From NCBI RefSeq assembly GCF_024295805.1, contig NZ_JANCLX010000030.1, positions 49,224 to 113,223 of the forward strand: DNA of 64,000 bases. The letters run 5' to 3'. The translations under genes and the position numbers were made by a program. The stretch is from Streptomyces cucumeris. Lineage in GTDB: Bacteria; Actinomycetota; Actinomycetes; Streptomycetales; Streptomycetaceae. Positions 16,249 to 25,720 of the stretch are shown piece by piece; positions within the stretch are counted from its first letter, which is position 1; every line of letters starts with the position of its first letter. The notes beneath the pieces were generated by a model. That model was given only the letters and a program-made list of their open reading frames with translations, had not been told where the DNA came from and did not search any database.

Positions 16249-19200
16249 GTGGGGCGTCGTGAGAGGCCGGTGGACCCGAGCGCGGGTCCGGTTGAGCGCT
16301 TCGCCTACGAGCTGCGCAAGCTCCGTCAGGAGGCCGGTGGGCCGACCTACCGGGCGATGGCGCAGCGGGCGCGGTACTCGGTCACGACCCTGTCGCAGGC
16401 GGCGGCGGGCGAGCAGTTGCCCTCGCTGCCGGTGGCGCTGGCGTACGCCGAGGTCTGTGGCGGGGACCGGGCGGAGTGGGAGGAGCGCTGGCGGGAGGCG
16501 GCCGCGGAGGCGGCGGAGTCGGCGGCCGTGGAGCGGGCCGGGGACGACGGCGCCGACCCGCCTTATCGCGGCCTGGCCCGCTTCGAACCGGGCGACCACG
16601 AGCGCTTCTTCGGCCGCGACCGGCTGGCCGCCGATGTCGTGGAGCTGGTGCGGAGCCATCGGTTCACCGCCGTCTTCGGCCCCTCCGGAAGCGGCAAGTC
16701 CTCACTCCTGCGCGCGGGCCTGATCCCCGCCCTCCGGGACCCCGGGGCCGGCGGCGGTGCCCGGTCGGCGGCACCGCCGCCCGCCGTCATCCGGCTGCTG
16801 ACCCCGGGCGAGCACCCGGCCCGCACCCACCGCGCGGCGCTGACGGCGAAAGCGGGAGACGGTGACACCTGGCTGATCGTCGATCAGTTCGAGGAAGTGT
16901 TCACGCTCTGTCAGGAAGCGGTGGAGCGCAGAGAGTTCATCAACGCGCTGCTCGCCGCATGCGATCCGGGGAGCCGGCTGCGCGTCGTCATCGCCGTACG
17001 GGCCGACTTCTTCGGCCACTGCGCCGCACACCGCGGGCTGACGGCCGCACTGCGCGATGCCACGCTGCTCGTCGGCCCGATGGGACCGGCCGAGCTGCGC
17101 GAGGCGATCGTGAAACCGGCCGCCGCGGCGGGCCTGATCGTGGAGCGGTCGCTGACCGCCCGGATCGTGGCCGAGGTCGCCGATGAACCGGGCGGTCTGC
17201 CGCTGATGTCCCACGCCCTGCTGGAGACCTGGCGGCGGCGGCGCGGACGGACGCTGACGGAGGAGGCGTACGAGTCCGTCGGCGGTGTCCACGGTGCGAT
17301 CGCCGCTACGGCGGAGCGGGTCCACGGTGAACTGTCCACACCCCAGGCGGAGCTGGCCCGTCGGATCCTGCTGCGGCTGATCACCCCGGGCGAGGGGGCA
17401 CAGGACACCAGGCGCCCGGTGGACCGGGCCGAGTTGGAGGGGGACGGCACACCGGAGGATGCGCCGGACGACACCTCGGTGGTGCTGGAACGTCTGGTCC
17501 GGGCCCGCCTGGTGACCGTCGACGACGGGGTGGTGGACCTCGCACACGAGGCGCTGATCACCGCCTGGCCGCGGCTGCGGGGCTGGATCGAGGAGGACCG
17601 CGGACGGCTGCGCGTCCACCGGAAGCTGACGGAGGCGGCGCGGGCGTGGCAGGGGCTGCGCCGGGATCCCGGCGCGCTGTACCGCGGGGCACGGTTGGCG
17701 GAGGCGGAGGAGGCGTTCGGCCCGGCCCGCGAACGAGCCGCCCTCACCTCCCTGGAGGGGGCGTTCCTCACCGCGAGCAGCGACGGGCGGCGGCGCGAGC
17801 GCCGCCGGGTCCGCGCCGTGGTCGGCACGCTGTCCCTGCTGCTCGTCCTGGCGATGGTGGCGGGAGTGGCGGCCTGGCAGCAGAACCGTGAGGGCGACCG
17901 GCGCCGTGCGGAGGCCACCTCCCGCCGCATCGCGTCGATCGCGGAGACCATGCGCTCCGCCGACCCGGTGACGGCACTGCGGCTGAGCGCCGCCGCGTGG
18001 CGGATCAGCCGTACCGACGAGGCGCGGGCGGCGCTGCTGGGGGCGGTGACGCAGCAGGAGCAGGACTCCTTCACCGTTCCCGGCGCGGTAGCCGAAGGGG
18101 AGCAGTACGTCAGCGAGGACGGGCGGACGCTGGTGCGGGTCGTGGCCGGCCGGGCACAGCGCTGGGATGTGGCCGGTCACCGCCGGACCGGCGAACTCCG
18201 GCTGCCCGGCGGGGAGCAGGCGGTGGACCTGTCCCCGGACGGGCGGCGGTTGCTGGTGGCGGCGGGTGACCGGTTGACCGTCCGTGACCTCGCCACCGGG
18301 AAGCCGGTCGGCCCGCGCCCCGCTCCCTCCACCGAGGATACGAACGCCCAGTACGCCCCGAGCGGGCGCACGGTGCTCCTGTCCGACCGCCACTCGGCCG
18401 GGATGTGGGATGTACGGCGCGGACGCTGGGTGTTCCGGCACGAGGGCAAGGACGTCTACGGGCCGTTGGCAAGCCCGGACGACCGGCTTATGACGCTGTG
18501 CGCGGGGCGTTCCCTGGAGCTCTGGGACACCGTCGCGCGGCGTCGGGTGCGCCCGCCCCGCGCGGCGGCGCTGTCGAGCGCCGTCTGCGGCACCACCAAG
18601 AGCCCGGGCAGCGGCACCGCGTGGGAGTTCGATCCGCGGGGCAGGAGGCTGGCGGTCGGTCGCGAAAAGCCGGTCATCTGGGACCTGAGGTCCGGGAAGA
18701 CGGTGCGGATCCCGTACGAGGGCGACAAGCCGGAAGGCGTTCGCTTCAGCCGCGACGGGCGGTTCGTCTCCACGGTGGGCGACCAGAGGATCACACTGTG
18801 GCGGATCTCCGCGGACTCCGCCGAGGCGGTCTACTCGCACCGGCTGGTCGACCCGTACATCAGGGGCCACTGGCTCGATGCCGACCGGGGCGTGATCCGG
18901 TACCAGGAGGGGGCCGGCGACAGCACCGGTGCCGTGCGGACCCTGTTCCTGGGCGATGCCGTCACCTCCCCCCGGCGCGGGGAACCAGCCCAGAAGGCCG
19001 CGTTCAGTCCCGACGGCCGGATGGTCGTCACCGCCCGCCGCCACGGGGAGCGGATGCGGTTCGAGATACGGCCCACGGGCGGCGGCCGGGCGACCCCGCT
19101 GCCGTCGGTCGACTGCGGCACGGTCGACCGGACGCGGCGGAAGAGCGAACAGTGCTGGGCGTATCTGACGTTCAGTGGCGACGGGCGGACTCTGGCCTAC

Positions 19201-20064
19201 GGGGTCGGCGCCCCGAAGGTGCGCGCCGGCTCGGACGGCACCAGGGGGCGCCCGGAGCGGATCACGGTGTGGGATCTGCGGAACCACCGCAAGCGCGCGG
19301 AGCTGGTGCTCGCGACGGGCGGCAAGGAGAAGGAGAGCGCCGACGCCATCGCGCTGAGCCCGGACGGCTCCTCCCTCTTCGTCCTTCGGCAGGACTCCGT
19401 GCTGGAGAAGTGGGACGCACGGCGCCGCACCGAGGTGGCGGAGCATACCGAGAAGGCCCGTGGCAGACTGTCCTGGTCGGTTCCTCCGGCCGGCGCCATG
19501 GCGGTGCGCCCCGACGGACGACGCCTGGCCACCACGCACGGGGTCGGCTTCACCCTGCCCTCGGCCCGCCAGGTCTCGGGTGTGGTCGAGCAGCACGACG
19601 CCCAAGCGCTCGCCTACAGTCCCGACGGTGAACGGCTCGCCCTGGGTGGCGACTCCGGCCGGGTGAACGTGTATGACGACGACGGGATGCGCGCCCTGGG
19701 CTCCCTCTCCGGAACGTACGCGGACCGGGCCCGGACGGGGGAGCCGGTGACCGCCCTCGCCTACGCGCACGACGGCGCGACCCTGGCCGTGGCGGGTGCG
19801 AACGGCACGGTACGGCTGTGGGACACCGCCTCGGGGCGCCCGCTGGGGACCACGTTCACCGGCGGCACCGACCCCGTTCTTGCAGTCGCGTTCGGCCCCG
19901 ACGACCGGACCCTGTTCGTGACCGGGGCCCGAATCCCCCTCCGGGAGTATCCCGTCGACCCCGCCCGCGCCACCGAAGCAATCTGCGAACGCGCGGGCGG
20001 CGGTCTGTCCCGCGCCGACTGGTCCACGTACATCCCGGACGTCCCGTACCGCGACACCTGCTGA
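16249..20064 (+). CDS. HTH-nSTAND NTPase-WD40 repeat protein
   Basis: A 1271-residue protein; start GTG 16249 follows GGGGGAGGGGGAACG. Order: helix-turn-helix (about residues 12-85, with PTYRAMAQRA and SVTTLSQAAAGE); nSTAND P-loop ATPase (about 105-420) with Walker A GPSGSGKSS (144-152) and Walker B WLIVDQFEEVF (near 208-218); a winged-helix/ARC-like region ending with HEALITAWPRL; a membrane helix at about 521-543; then a WD40 propeller of seven or more blades to the C-terminus (repeats of SPDG-R/S with W-D-L/T). STAND proteins are switch ATPases that couple sensing by repeats to an effector. Here the effector could be the HTH domain (DNA) or a partner. The membrane helix between ATPase and sensor suggests the propeller is outside the membrane or anchored to it. 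Intact and monocistronic. Confidence 0.88.
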   Translation: MGRRERPVDPSAGPVERFAYELRKLRQEAGGPTYRAMAQRARYSVTTLSQAAAGEQLPSLPVALAYAEVCGGDRAEWEERWREAAAEAAESAAVERAGDDGADPPYRGLARFEPGDHERFFGRDRLAADVVELVRSHRFTAVFGPSGSGKSSLLRAGLIPALRDPGAGGGARSAAPPPAVIRLLTPGEHPARTHRAALTAKAGDGDTWLIVDQFEEVFTLCQEAVERREFINALLAACDPGSRLRVVIAVRADFFGHCAAHRGLTAALRDATLLVGPMGPAELREAIVKPAAAAGLIVERSLTARIVAEVADEPGGLPLMSHALLETWRRRRGRTLTEEAYESVGGVHGAIAATAERVHGELSTPQAELARRILLRLITPGEGAQDTRRPVDRAELEGDGTPEDAPDDTSVVLERLVRARLVTVDDGVVDLAHEALITAWPRLRGWIEEDRGRLRVHRKLTEAARAWQGLRRDPGALYRGARLAEAEEAFGPARERAALTSLEGAFLTASSDGRRRERRRVRAVVGTLSLLLVLAMVAGVAAWQQNREGDRRRAEATSRRIASIAETMRSADPVTALRLSAAAWRISRTDEARAALLGAVTQQEQDSFTVPGAVAEGEQYVSEDGRTLVRVVAGRAQRWDVAGHRRTGELRLPGGEQAVDLSPDGRRLLVAAGDRLTVRDLATGKPVGPRPAPSTEDTNAQYAPSGRTVLLSDRHSAGMWDVRRGRWVFRHEGKDVYGPLASPDDRLMTLCAGRSLELWDTVARRRVRPPRAAALSSAVCGTTKSPGSGTAWEFDPRGRRLAVGREKPVIWDLRSGKTVRIPYEGDKPEGVRFSRDGRFVSTVGDQRITLWRISADSAEAVYSHRLVDPYIRGHWLDADRGVIRYQEGAGDSTGAVRTLFLGDAVTSPRRGEPAQKAAFSPDGRMVVTARRHGERMRFEIRPTGGGRATPLPSVDCGTVDRTRRKSEQCWAYLTFSGDGRTLAYGVGAPKVRAGSDGTRGRPERITVWDLRNHRKRAELVLATGGKEKESADAIALSPDGSSLFVLRQDSVLEKWDARRRTEVAEHTEKARGRLSWSVPPAGAMAVRPDGRRLATTHGVGFTLPSARQVSGVVEQHDAQALAYSPDGERLALGGDSGRVNVYDDDGMRALGSLSGTYADRARTGEPVTALAYAHDGATLAVAGANGTVRLWDTASGRPLGTTFTGGTDPVLAVAFGPDDRTLFVTGARIPLREYPVDPARATEAICERAGGGLSRADWSTYIPDVPYRDTC

Positions 20065-20107
20065 ACCCGGCCGCGGGGCGGTACCGACATCCCGGGGACG
20101 CGTGCTG

Positions 20108-22000
20108 TCACATCACATGGATCACCGCGTATGTCTCGCCGTCCTTGGGCGGCCGTGTCCAGGAGCGGGTGGTGAATGTGTGCAGCCGCCCGTTCTCGAT
20201 GGCGTGACGGGGCAGACAGGCGCCGAACTCCCCGGTCAACGCCTCCAGCAGCGACCGTTCCACCGCGGTGATGTCCTCCGGATCGCCGAAGAACCGGCCC
20301 GGGTCGAGCGCCCGCGGAATCTCCCCGTGCGAGCGGACCTCTCCGTCCGCGTAGGTGAACGCGTACTGCTCGGCCCCGTCCTGCGCCACCGAGAGGTGGA
20401 AGAACGGTTCCCCGCGCCATTCCCTCAGACCGCTCCACACCACCACCGCGCGGGTGCCCCCGCTTGCCGCCGCGGCCGGGGAGACGAACCGCCGCCGGTC
20501 GAACGGGGCAGGGTCGTCGTCGAAGGCGAAGCTCCAACCGGTGCCGGCCCGGCCGACCGCCATGAGCGCCCTGTCGTCATAGGAGGAGAACTCCTGGCGG
20601 CCGTCCCGCGGCCGCCGGCGGGCCTCCCAGAGGGACATGGGCTCGTCCAGCACGGCGCCGTCCCCGTCCGCCAGACGTCCGGGCACCTCCTGCGGCTCCG
20701 CACCCTCCACCAGGACGAACCGGTAGGACGCGCGGCTGTTGCTCGGATCCGGCTCCGCGAGCCACGCCAGGCCACCCGGGTCGAGCCCCGCCGCGGGCCC
20801 CTGCGCCTCACCCGGCTGCCCGCCCCGGGGAACGGACAGCAGCTCACGGCCCCGCTCCGGGGTCAGCAGCGGACCGAGCAGAGGATCGGCCACCCACCCC
20901 AGCGGTACGAGGTGGTCCGGTCCCAGCGGCTCCCACCGGGGCAGTGCGTCGATGAGCGTCCGCCACGCCCCGTCGGTGTCCCCCCAGCGCGCCAGCTCGC
21001 GCGCCCGCTCGACCGCCTCTCCGAACGGTCCGGCCGCGGTGTACCGGTACGTGCCGTTCCGCACCTGGTCCAGTGTCGCGTGGGCCAGCGCCACCACGTC
21101 CTTGTCCGCGCCGCGCAGATCGAACATCAGCGTGGCGTCGTCGCGGTACGAGTGCTCCGCGTGTTCGGCGACCAGCGGGGGCAACAGCTCGGATGCGTAC
21201 CGCCGGTCCGTCACCAGGCCCTCGAAGCGGACCGCGGCGGTCTGCCCGAGCAGGTGGCGTATCTGGTCGTCCAGTGCGGCGGCCCGCGGCCTGCCGTAGT
21301 CCTTGGGCTCCTCCAGCGTTTTCAGCGCCCCTTCCCAGCCCCCGCGCAGCGCCTCCAGCCGGGCCTCCGCCACCAGGGCGTCCAGGTCCCGTGTCGTGTC
21401 GTTGACGAATTCCGGCTCCTTCTCGCTCCCGTTCGCCCGCAGGCTGTGGAACTCCCGGTACATCTCCCGCATGAACTCCCGGAAGTCCGCATGCCGTTCG
21501 GGCGGTTCGGCCCGCCAGCTCGCCCAGGTGTACACGGCCCATTCGCCGGCCTCGTCCACGTCCTCGGGATCCATCAGGACGTGGGTGACGTCGGACTCGA
21601 CGTCGAGCTGCAGTCCGCGGCGCCAGATGTCCGCCTCCACCCGCTCCTCCGGCCCGGATTCCTCGTCCAGGTACTCCTCGAAGAGGTCCGCGAGTTCCGA
21701 CTCGTTGTTGTGCCAGCGCGCCCCCTCGGTCCCCGCCAGCAGCCACACGAACCCGCCCGCGTGCCGCCACCCGTCACTGACCTTGAGGAACTCCCGGTAC
21801 GACGGGGGCATCCGCCGGCCGATCCGCTCCTCCATGGCCGCGATGCGCTCCTCCGACGCGGGCGGGAATCCGAGCCACCGCGCGCGTCGCGCGGCCTCGT
21901 CGTCCTCGTCCCGCGTCTCGTCCTCCGGCTGCGCATCCGCCCACTCCCCGGACCACTTGAGGAGGAAGGATCGCCAGTCGAATGCCGTGGTCTTCGTCAT
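20108..22000 (-). CDS. SMI1/KNR4 (SUKH) domain protein with large unknown C-terminus
   Basis: A 630-residue acidic protein starting at ATG 22000. The SUKH fold is in the N-terminal quarter: ASEERIAAMEERIGRRMPPSYREFL, then the typical SDGW and FVWLLAG. Behind it lies an acidic segment with DPEDVDEAGEWAVYTWASW. The remaining 400 residues contain a helical stretch with LEALRGGWEGALKTLEEP and a beta-rich end; I do not recognise them. No signal peptide. SUKH proteins are frequent immunity or toxin-neutralising modules, but a 630-residue version is more likely a housekeeping or regulatory fusion. It faces the STAND gene and is followed on the same strand by nothing in common. The upstream GH97 gene ends 47 bases before its start, so both may share a transcript. 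Confidence 0.7.
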   Translation of the reverse strand: MTKTTAFDWRSFLLKWSGEWADAQPEDETRDEDDEAARRARWLGFPPASEERIAAMEERIGRRMPPSYREFLKVSDGWRHAGGFVWLLAGTEGARWHNNESELADLFEEYLDEESGPEERVEADIWRRGLQLDVESDVTHVLMDPEDVDEAGEWAVYTWASWRAEPPERHADFREFMREMYREFHSLRANGSEKEPEFVNDTTRDLDALVAEARLEALRGGWEGALKTLEEPKDYGRPRAAALDDQIRHLLGQTAAVRFEGLVTDRRYASELLPPLVAEHAEHSYRDDATLMFDLRGADKDVVALAHATLDQVRNGTYRYTAAGPFGEAVERARELARWGDTDGAWRTLIDALPRWEPLGPDHLVPLGWVADPLLGPLLTPERGRELLSVPRGGQPGEAQGPAAGLDPGGLAWLAEPDPSNSRASYRFVLVEGAEPQEVPGRLADGDGAVLDEPMSLWEARRRPRDGRQEFSSYDDRALMAVGRAGTGWSFAFDDDPAPFDRRRFVSPAAAASGGTRAVVVWSGLREWRGEPFFHLSVAQDGAEQYAFTYADGEVRSHGEIPRALDPGRFFGDPEDITAVERSLLEALTGEFGACLPRHAIENGRLHTFTTRSWTRPPKDGETYAVIHVM

Positions 22001-22047
22001 GCGCCCGATGCTGCCACCCGCCACCGACAACGCGGCGGGCCCGCTGG

Positions 22048-23946
22048 TCACTTGCCGCGCCTGACCGGCCGGTCGCAGGTTTTCAGGCCGGGCTTGTCGG
22101 GACAGGCCACGGCGACGAATCCGCCCTTGGCCGGAACCGCAACGGTGAGGGTGTCCCCGCTGTCCACCCGGCGCGTCTCCCGGATCAGTCCGTCCCTGCC
22201 GTCCCGCACCGTCTCCACCAGCCAGCGACCGCTGCCGAGGAAGCGCAGTGGCGTCCGTTCGGTGTGTGCGCCACCGGTCAGATAGGACCCCAGGAACCAG
22301 CGGTCCTGGCTGCGGCGGGCGAACGTCGCACCGCCTCCGGGCCGGCCGGACAGCAGCCGTGTGTCGTCCCAGACCGTGGGAACCTGCTCCAGGAAGCGTT
22401 CCATCTGCGGATGCCTGCCGTAGGTCTCGAGCGATCCGGCGAAGTTCTGGAAACCGGATTCGTAGACGACCGACAGCGCCAACTCGGCCGCGGTGGAGTG
22501 CGGATGACTGCCTCGCTGGAGTGCCATGGGGGTGTAGTCCATGGAGCCCACGACGTTCCGGGTGAAGGGGTACGTCGCCAGATCGCCGGCCACCCCGTTG
22601 CGGTACTCGGCACCGCGCACCGCCTCCAGCGTCATCACATGCGGCCAGGTGCGCTGCATACCGTTGGGGACCGTCGAGCCGTGGAAGTTGACGAGCAGCT
22701 TGTGGTCGGCGGTCGCCTTGAGGACGTCGTCGTACCACCGGAAGCGCTGCTGGGACTCGGAGCCGATGAAGTCCAGCTTCAGCCCGGCGACGCCCCAGTC
22801 GTTCATCCGCGAGAGCGTCGTGTTCCGTTCGGCGGCGGTGTCCAGATCGGTCCACCGCATCCACACCAGGATCCTGACCCCGCGCGAGGAGGCGTAGTCG
22901 ACGAGTTCGGGCATCCACTTCTCGTCGGCCCATCCGTCGTCGACCAGCGTGTAGGGCCAGCCGTGTGCGGCGCTGTAGTCCACGAACTTCTTCTGGCTCT
23001 CCAGGCTGCGCTGCACCGGCCTGCCGCCCGCCAGCCAGGACCAGGCCACCTTGCCCGGACGGATCCATGAGGTGTCCCCGATCCGGGAGGCCGGGGCGAT
23101 GTCGTCGGTGAACGTCGACTGGGTGACGCCCTGGAGGTCACCGATGACGGCGGCGCGCCAGGGGGTGGTCAGCGCGCCGTCGATGGAGACCCGGCTGTCG
23201 GCCAGGGCGAGCGAGTAGCGTCCGCTGCCGGAGGTGTGGGTCAGCCGGCTGCCGGAGTAGCCACCGCCCACACCGGACTCCGACAGCAGGACGTAGGAGC
23301 TGCCGGTGCGGAACAGGGCGGGGTACCCGTAGGAGCCGTCGGCGGCCCCGGAGGCGGTGCTCTTCGTGTGGTGCTGTTCATGGGAGGCCTCGTAGGGGGT
23401 CAGCCACGCCGAGGCGTTCCCGGGGAGCTGGAACGCCGACGCCTCGCGGCGGACGCTGCCGTCCTTGGTGTCCGGCAGCGCATAGCGGTAGGCGACGCCC
23501 TGGTCGGAGACCCTGACCACCACATCGATCCGGGTTCCGCGGGCCCCGGTGAAGGACAGCCTGGTCTCATGCATCCGGGCGACACGATCGAGGCGTTTTC
23601 CCGTGGTGGCGGTGTACTTCTCGGTGACGGTGCGATCGCTGCGGCCCTCGGGCCGCAGTCCGGTGGTCAGATCGGCCTTGTCGGTGACCAGGCCGACCGG
23701 CGCCGGTTGCAGAACGGTCGTCCCGCCGCGGCGGACCGCGAGGGTGAGTGCTCCGGAGCCGTCCAGCGCGACGGTGGCGCTGAGGGCCCGTGAGGAGGAC
23801 TGCGGCTGCCTCACCTCCCAGGACACACCGCTTCCTTCGGCACCGGCCCGGGGCGCGGTCAGGGCCGCACCGCCCAGCACGGCTGCCAGCGCGGCCGCGA
23901 GTGCCGGCTTGGATCTGAACAGGGGGTATCGCTGACGCATGGTCAT
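22048..23946 (-). CDS. Secreted glycoside hydrolase family 97 (alpha-galactosidase/alpha-glucosidase type)
   Basis: Start ATG 23946 has GAGG 6 bases upstream; ATG 23940 is an alternative. The 632-residue protein begins with a signal peptide (RSKPALAAALAAVLGGAAL...APRAGA). The GH97 N-terminal beta-sandwich (about 30-270) includes QGVAYRYALP. The barrel carries WSWLAGGRP, TLVDDGWAD, VRILVWMRW, GLKLDFIGS and MTLEAVRGAEYRN; the C-terminal sandwich follows. The Asp in KLDF is where retaining GH97 alpha-galactosidases have their nucleophile, and the Glu in TLEAVRG is a likely acid/base, so an alpha-galactosidase is favoured over the inverting alpha-glucosidase type (inference). It is divergent from an amidase gene. 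Confidence 0.85.
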   Translation of the reverse strand: MTMRQRYPLFRSKPALAAALAAVLGGAALTAPRAGAEGSGVSWEVRQPQSSSRALSATVALDGSGALTLAVRRGGTTVLQPAPVGLVTDKADLTTGLRPEGRSDRTVTEKYTATTGKRLDRVARMHETRLSFTGARGTRIDVVVRVSDQGVAYRYALPDTKDGSVRREASAFQLPGNASAWLTPYEASHEQHHTKSTASGAADGSYGYPALFRTGSSYVLLSESGVGGGYSGSRLTHTSGSGRYSLALADSRVSIDGALTTPWRAAVIGDLQGVTQSTFTDDIAPASRIGDTSWIRPGKVAWSWLAGGRPVQRSLESQKKFVDYSAAHGWPYTLVDDGWADEKWMPELVDYASSRGVRILVWMRWTDLDTAAERNTTLSRMNDWGVAGLKLDFIGSESQQRFRWYDDVLKATADHKLLVNFHGSTVPNGMQRTWPHVMTLEAVRGAEYRNGVAGDLATYPFTRNVVGSMDYTPMALQRGSHPHSTAAELALSVVYESGFQNFAGSLETYGRHPQMERFLEQVPTVWDDTRLLSGRPGGGATFARRSQDRWFLGSYLTGGAHTERTPLRFLGSGRWLVETVRDGRDGLIRETRRVDSGDTLTVAVPAKGGFVAVACPDKPGLKTCDRPVRRGK

Positions 23947-24215
23947 GGCACGCCTCATATGTAGGACGTTGGTCCTGCCATATCGCACAGGAATCAACAG
24001 AGGGGGATGTTGGTGCATATTGACTATCTCGGCCTCAACCTGGCTGTAAAGACGCGTGCACCAGATTTCGTATCCGATCCACCTGCTGAGTCTTGTCCGA
24101 TTGTGTTGCTTCGACTCTAGGTTCAGGGGAGTGATGGCCCAGAAGGGACCTGGTGCGGTGCTTGCGTGACACAGCGTTATATGCCCTGCTCCAGGGGCCG
24201 TTACGGTCATTTTTC
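23947..24215. promoter_or_regulatory. Divergent promoter region between GH97 and amidase genes
   Basis: 269 bases with lower G+C than the flanking genes, especially 23950-24130, where both promoters should lie. I see no convincing palindrome or -35/-10 pair. Confidence 0.35.
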
Positions 24216-25667
24216 ATGGAGTGGAGTTATGAGACGGCCGAAGGACTCACCGCTGCCCTGCGCACCGGTGACGTGACATCGGCGGAGCTGACCGAAGAGG
24301 CCATCGCCCGTATCGAGCGGGACGACAAGGCGATCAACGCGATCTGTGTACCGGACTACGACCGTGCCCGAGCCGCCGCGCGCGCCGCCGACCAGGCGCG
24401 CGCCCGTGGTGAGGACCGGCCGCTGCTCGGCATTCCGGTGACGGTCAAGGAGTCCTACGACATCGCCGGGCTGCCCACGACCTGGGGCATGCCGCAATAC
24501 CGGGACCATATGCCCGCCGAGGACGCGGTGCAGGTGTCACGGCTCAAGGCCGCGGGAGCGGTGGTACTCGGCAAGACCAATGTGCCGTTGGGGCTGCACG
24601 ACATCCAGAGCTTCAACGAGATCCACGGCACCACCAACAACCCCTGGGATCACAGCCGTACGGCCGGTGGATCCTCCGGCGGATCGGCCGCGGCCCTGGC
24701 GTCCGGATTCGGCGCGCTGTCCATCGGCTCCGACATCGGCGGTTCGCTGCGCACCCCCGCACACTTCTGCGGTGTCTACGCGCACAAACCGACACTCGGA
24801 CTGGCGGCGCCCCGCGGTATGACTCCTCCGGCAACACCGGTACTGCCGATCGACCTTGACCTCGCCGTCGTGGGGCCGATGGCGCGCACGGCCCGCGATC
24901 TCACGCTTCTGCTCGACGTCATGGCCGGACCCGACCCGCTGACGCACGGTGTGGCGTATGACCTGTCGCTGCCGCCCGCGCGCCATGAGCGGCTGTGCGA
25001 CTTCCGGGTCCTGGTCCTCGACGAGCATCCGCTCCTGCCGGTCGGGTCCGCTGTGCGGGCGGGTGTGAACCGGGTGGCGGAGGCGCTTGCCGACAGCGGA
25101 GCCCGCGTCGAACGGCACAGTGCGCTGCTGCCCGATCTCACCGAGGCCGCGGTGGTCTATATGCAGTTGTTCTTCTCCGGGGCCGTCGCGCGCTTTCCCG
25201 TCGAGGCATACGAGGAGCTTCGTACCCATGCCGCCGGACTGAGCGCGGACGACCGGAGTCTTGAGGCGATGCGGCTGCGCGGTATGGCGTTCAGCCACCG
25301 CGAATGGGTCGAGGCGAACGGCCGCCGCGAGCTCCACCGGCACGGCTGGCGACGGTTCTTCGCCGAGTTCGACGCCGTGGTGTGTCCCATCACGCCCACT
25401 CCGGCGTTCCCGCACGACCACATCCCCGACATCAGGGAGCGCCGGATCGCTGTCGACGGCGTCGCATACCCGTATCTCGACCAGCTCGTCTGGGCCGGTC
25501 TGGCCACCATGCCCGGTCTGCCCGCCACCGCCGTACCCGCGGGCCGGTCGCCGGAGGGGCTGCCGGTGGGAGTGCAGCTCATCGGTCCGATGTCCGAGGA
25601 CCGCACCCCGCTGCGGCTGGCAGAACTGCTGGAGCGGAAGATCGGCGGCTTCCGGATGCCGCGGTAG
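24216..25667 (+). CDS. Amidase (amidase signature family)
   Basis: The 483-residue protein has the complete Ser-cisSer-Lys triad of the family: Lys in PVTVKESYDIAG, the cis-Ser in TAGGSSGGSAAALASG, and the nucleophile in GSDIGGSLRTPAHFCG. The frame is open further upstream, but ATG 24216 (MEWSYETAEGL) matches the usual beginning; there is no strong ribosome-binding site. These enzymes hydrolyse small or aryl amides, or malonamide/indoleacetamide-like substrates, in the cytoplasm. The absence of a GatB neighbour argues against a GatA role. The substrate is not deducible. Convergent with kptA. Confidence 0.88.
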   Translation: MEWSYETAEGLTAALRTGDVTSAELTEEAIARIERDDKAINAICVPDYDRARAAARAADQARARGEDRPLLGIPVTVKESYDIAGLPTTWGMPQYRDHMPAEDAVQVSRLKAAGAVVLGKTNVPLGLHDIQSFNEIHGTTNNPWDHSRTAGGSSGGSAAALASGFGALSIGSDIGGSLRTPAHFCGVYAHKPTLGLAAPRGMTPPATPVLPIDLDLAVVGPMARTARDLTLLLDVMAGPDPLTHGVAYDLSLPPARHERLCDFRVLVLDEHPLLPVGSAVRAGVNRVAEALADSGARVERHSALLPDLTEAAVVYMQLFFSGAVARFPVEAYEELRTHAAGLSADDRSLEAMRLRGMAFSHREWVEANGRRELHRHGWRRFFAEFDAVVCPITPTPAFPHDHIPDIRERRIAVDGVAYPYLDQLVWAGLATMPGLPATAVPAGRSPEGLPVGVQLIGPMSEDRTPLRLAELLERKIGGFRMPR

Positions 25668-25720
25668 GGCGCGGCCCGGGCGGAACCGACCCGGACCGGA
25701 TGCCTCGCCGCTCCGGTCGT

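Noticed and set aside
16702..19770. Minus-strand open frame of 1022 codons
   Set aside because: Antisense shadow of the STAND-WD40 gene; low-complexity composition and no start context.
24216..25667. GatA subunit of the tRNA amidotransferase
   Set aside because: No gatB or gatC neighbours and the sequence around the triad looks like a general amidase.
25668..25720. Hairpin terminator between amidase and kptA
   Set aside because: Only short imperfect GC complementarity is visible, unlike the perfect hairpins elsewhere in the window.
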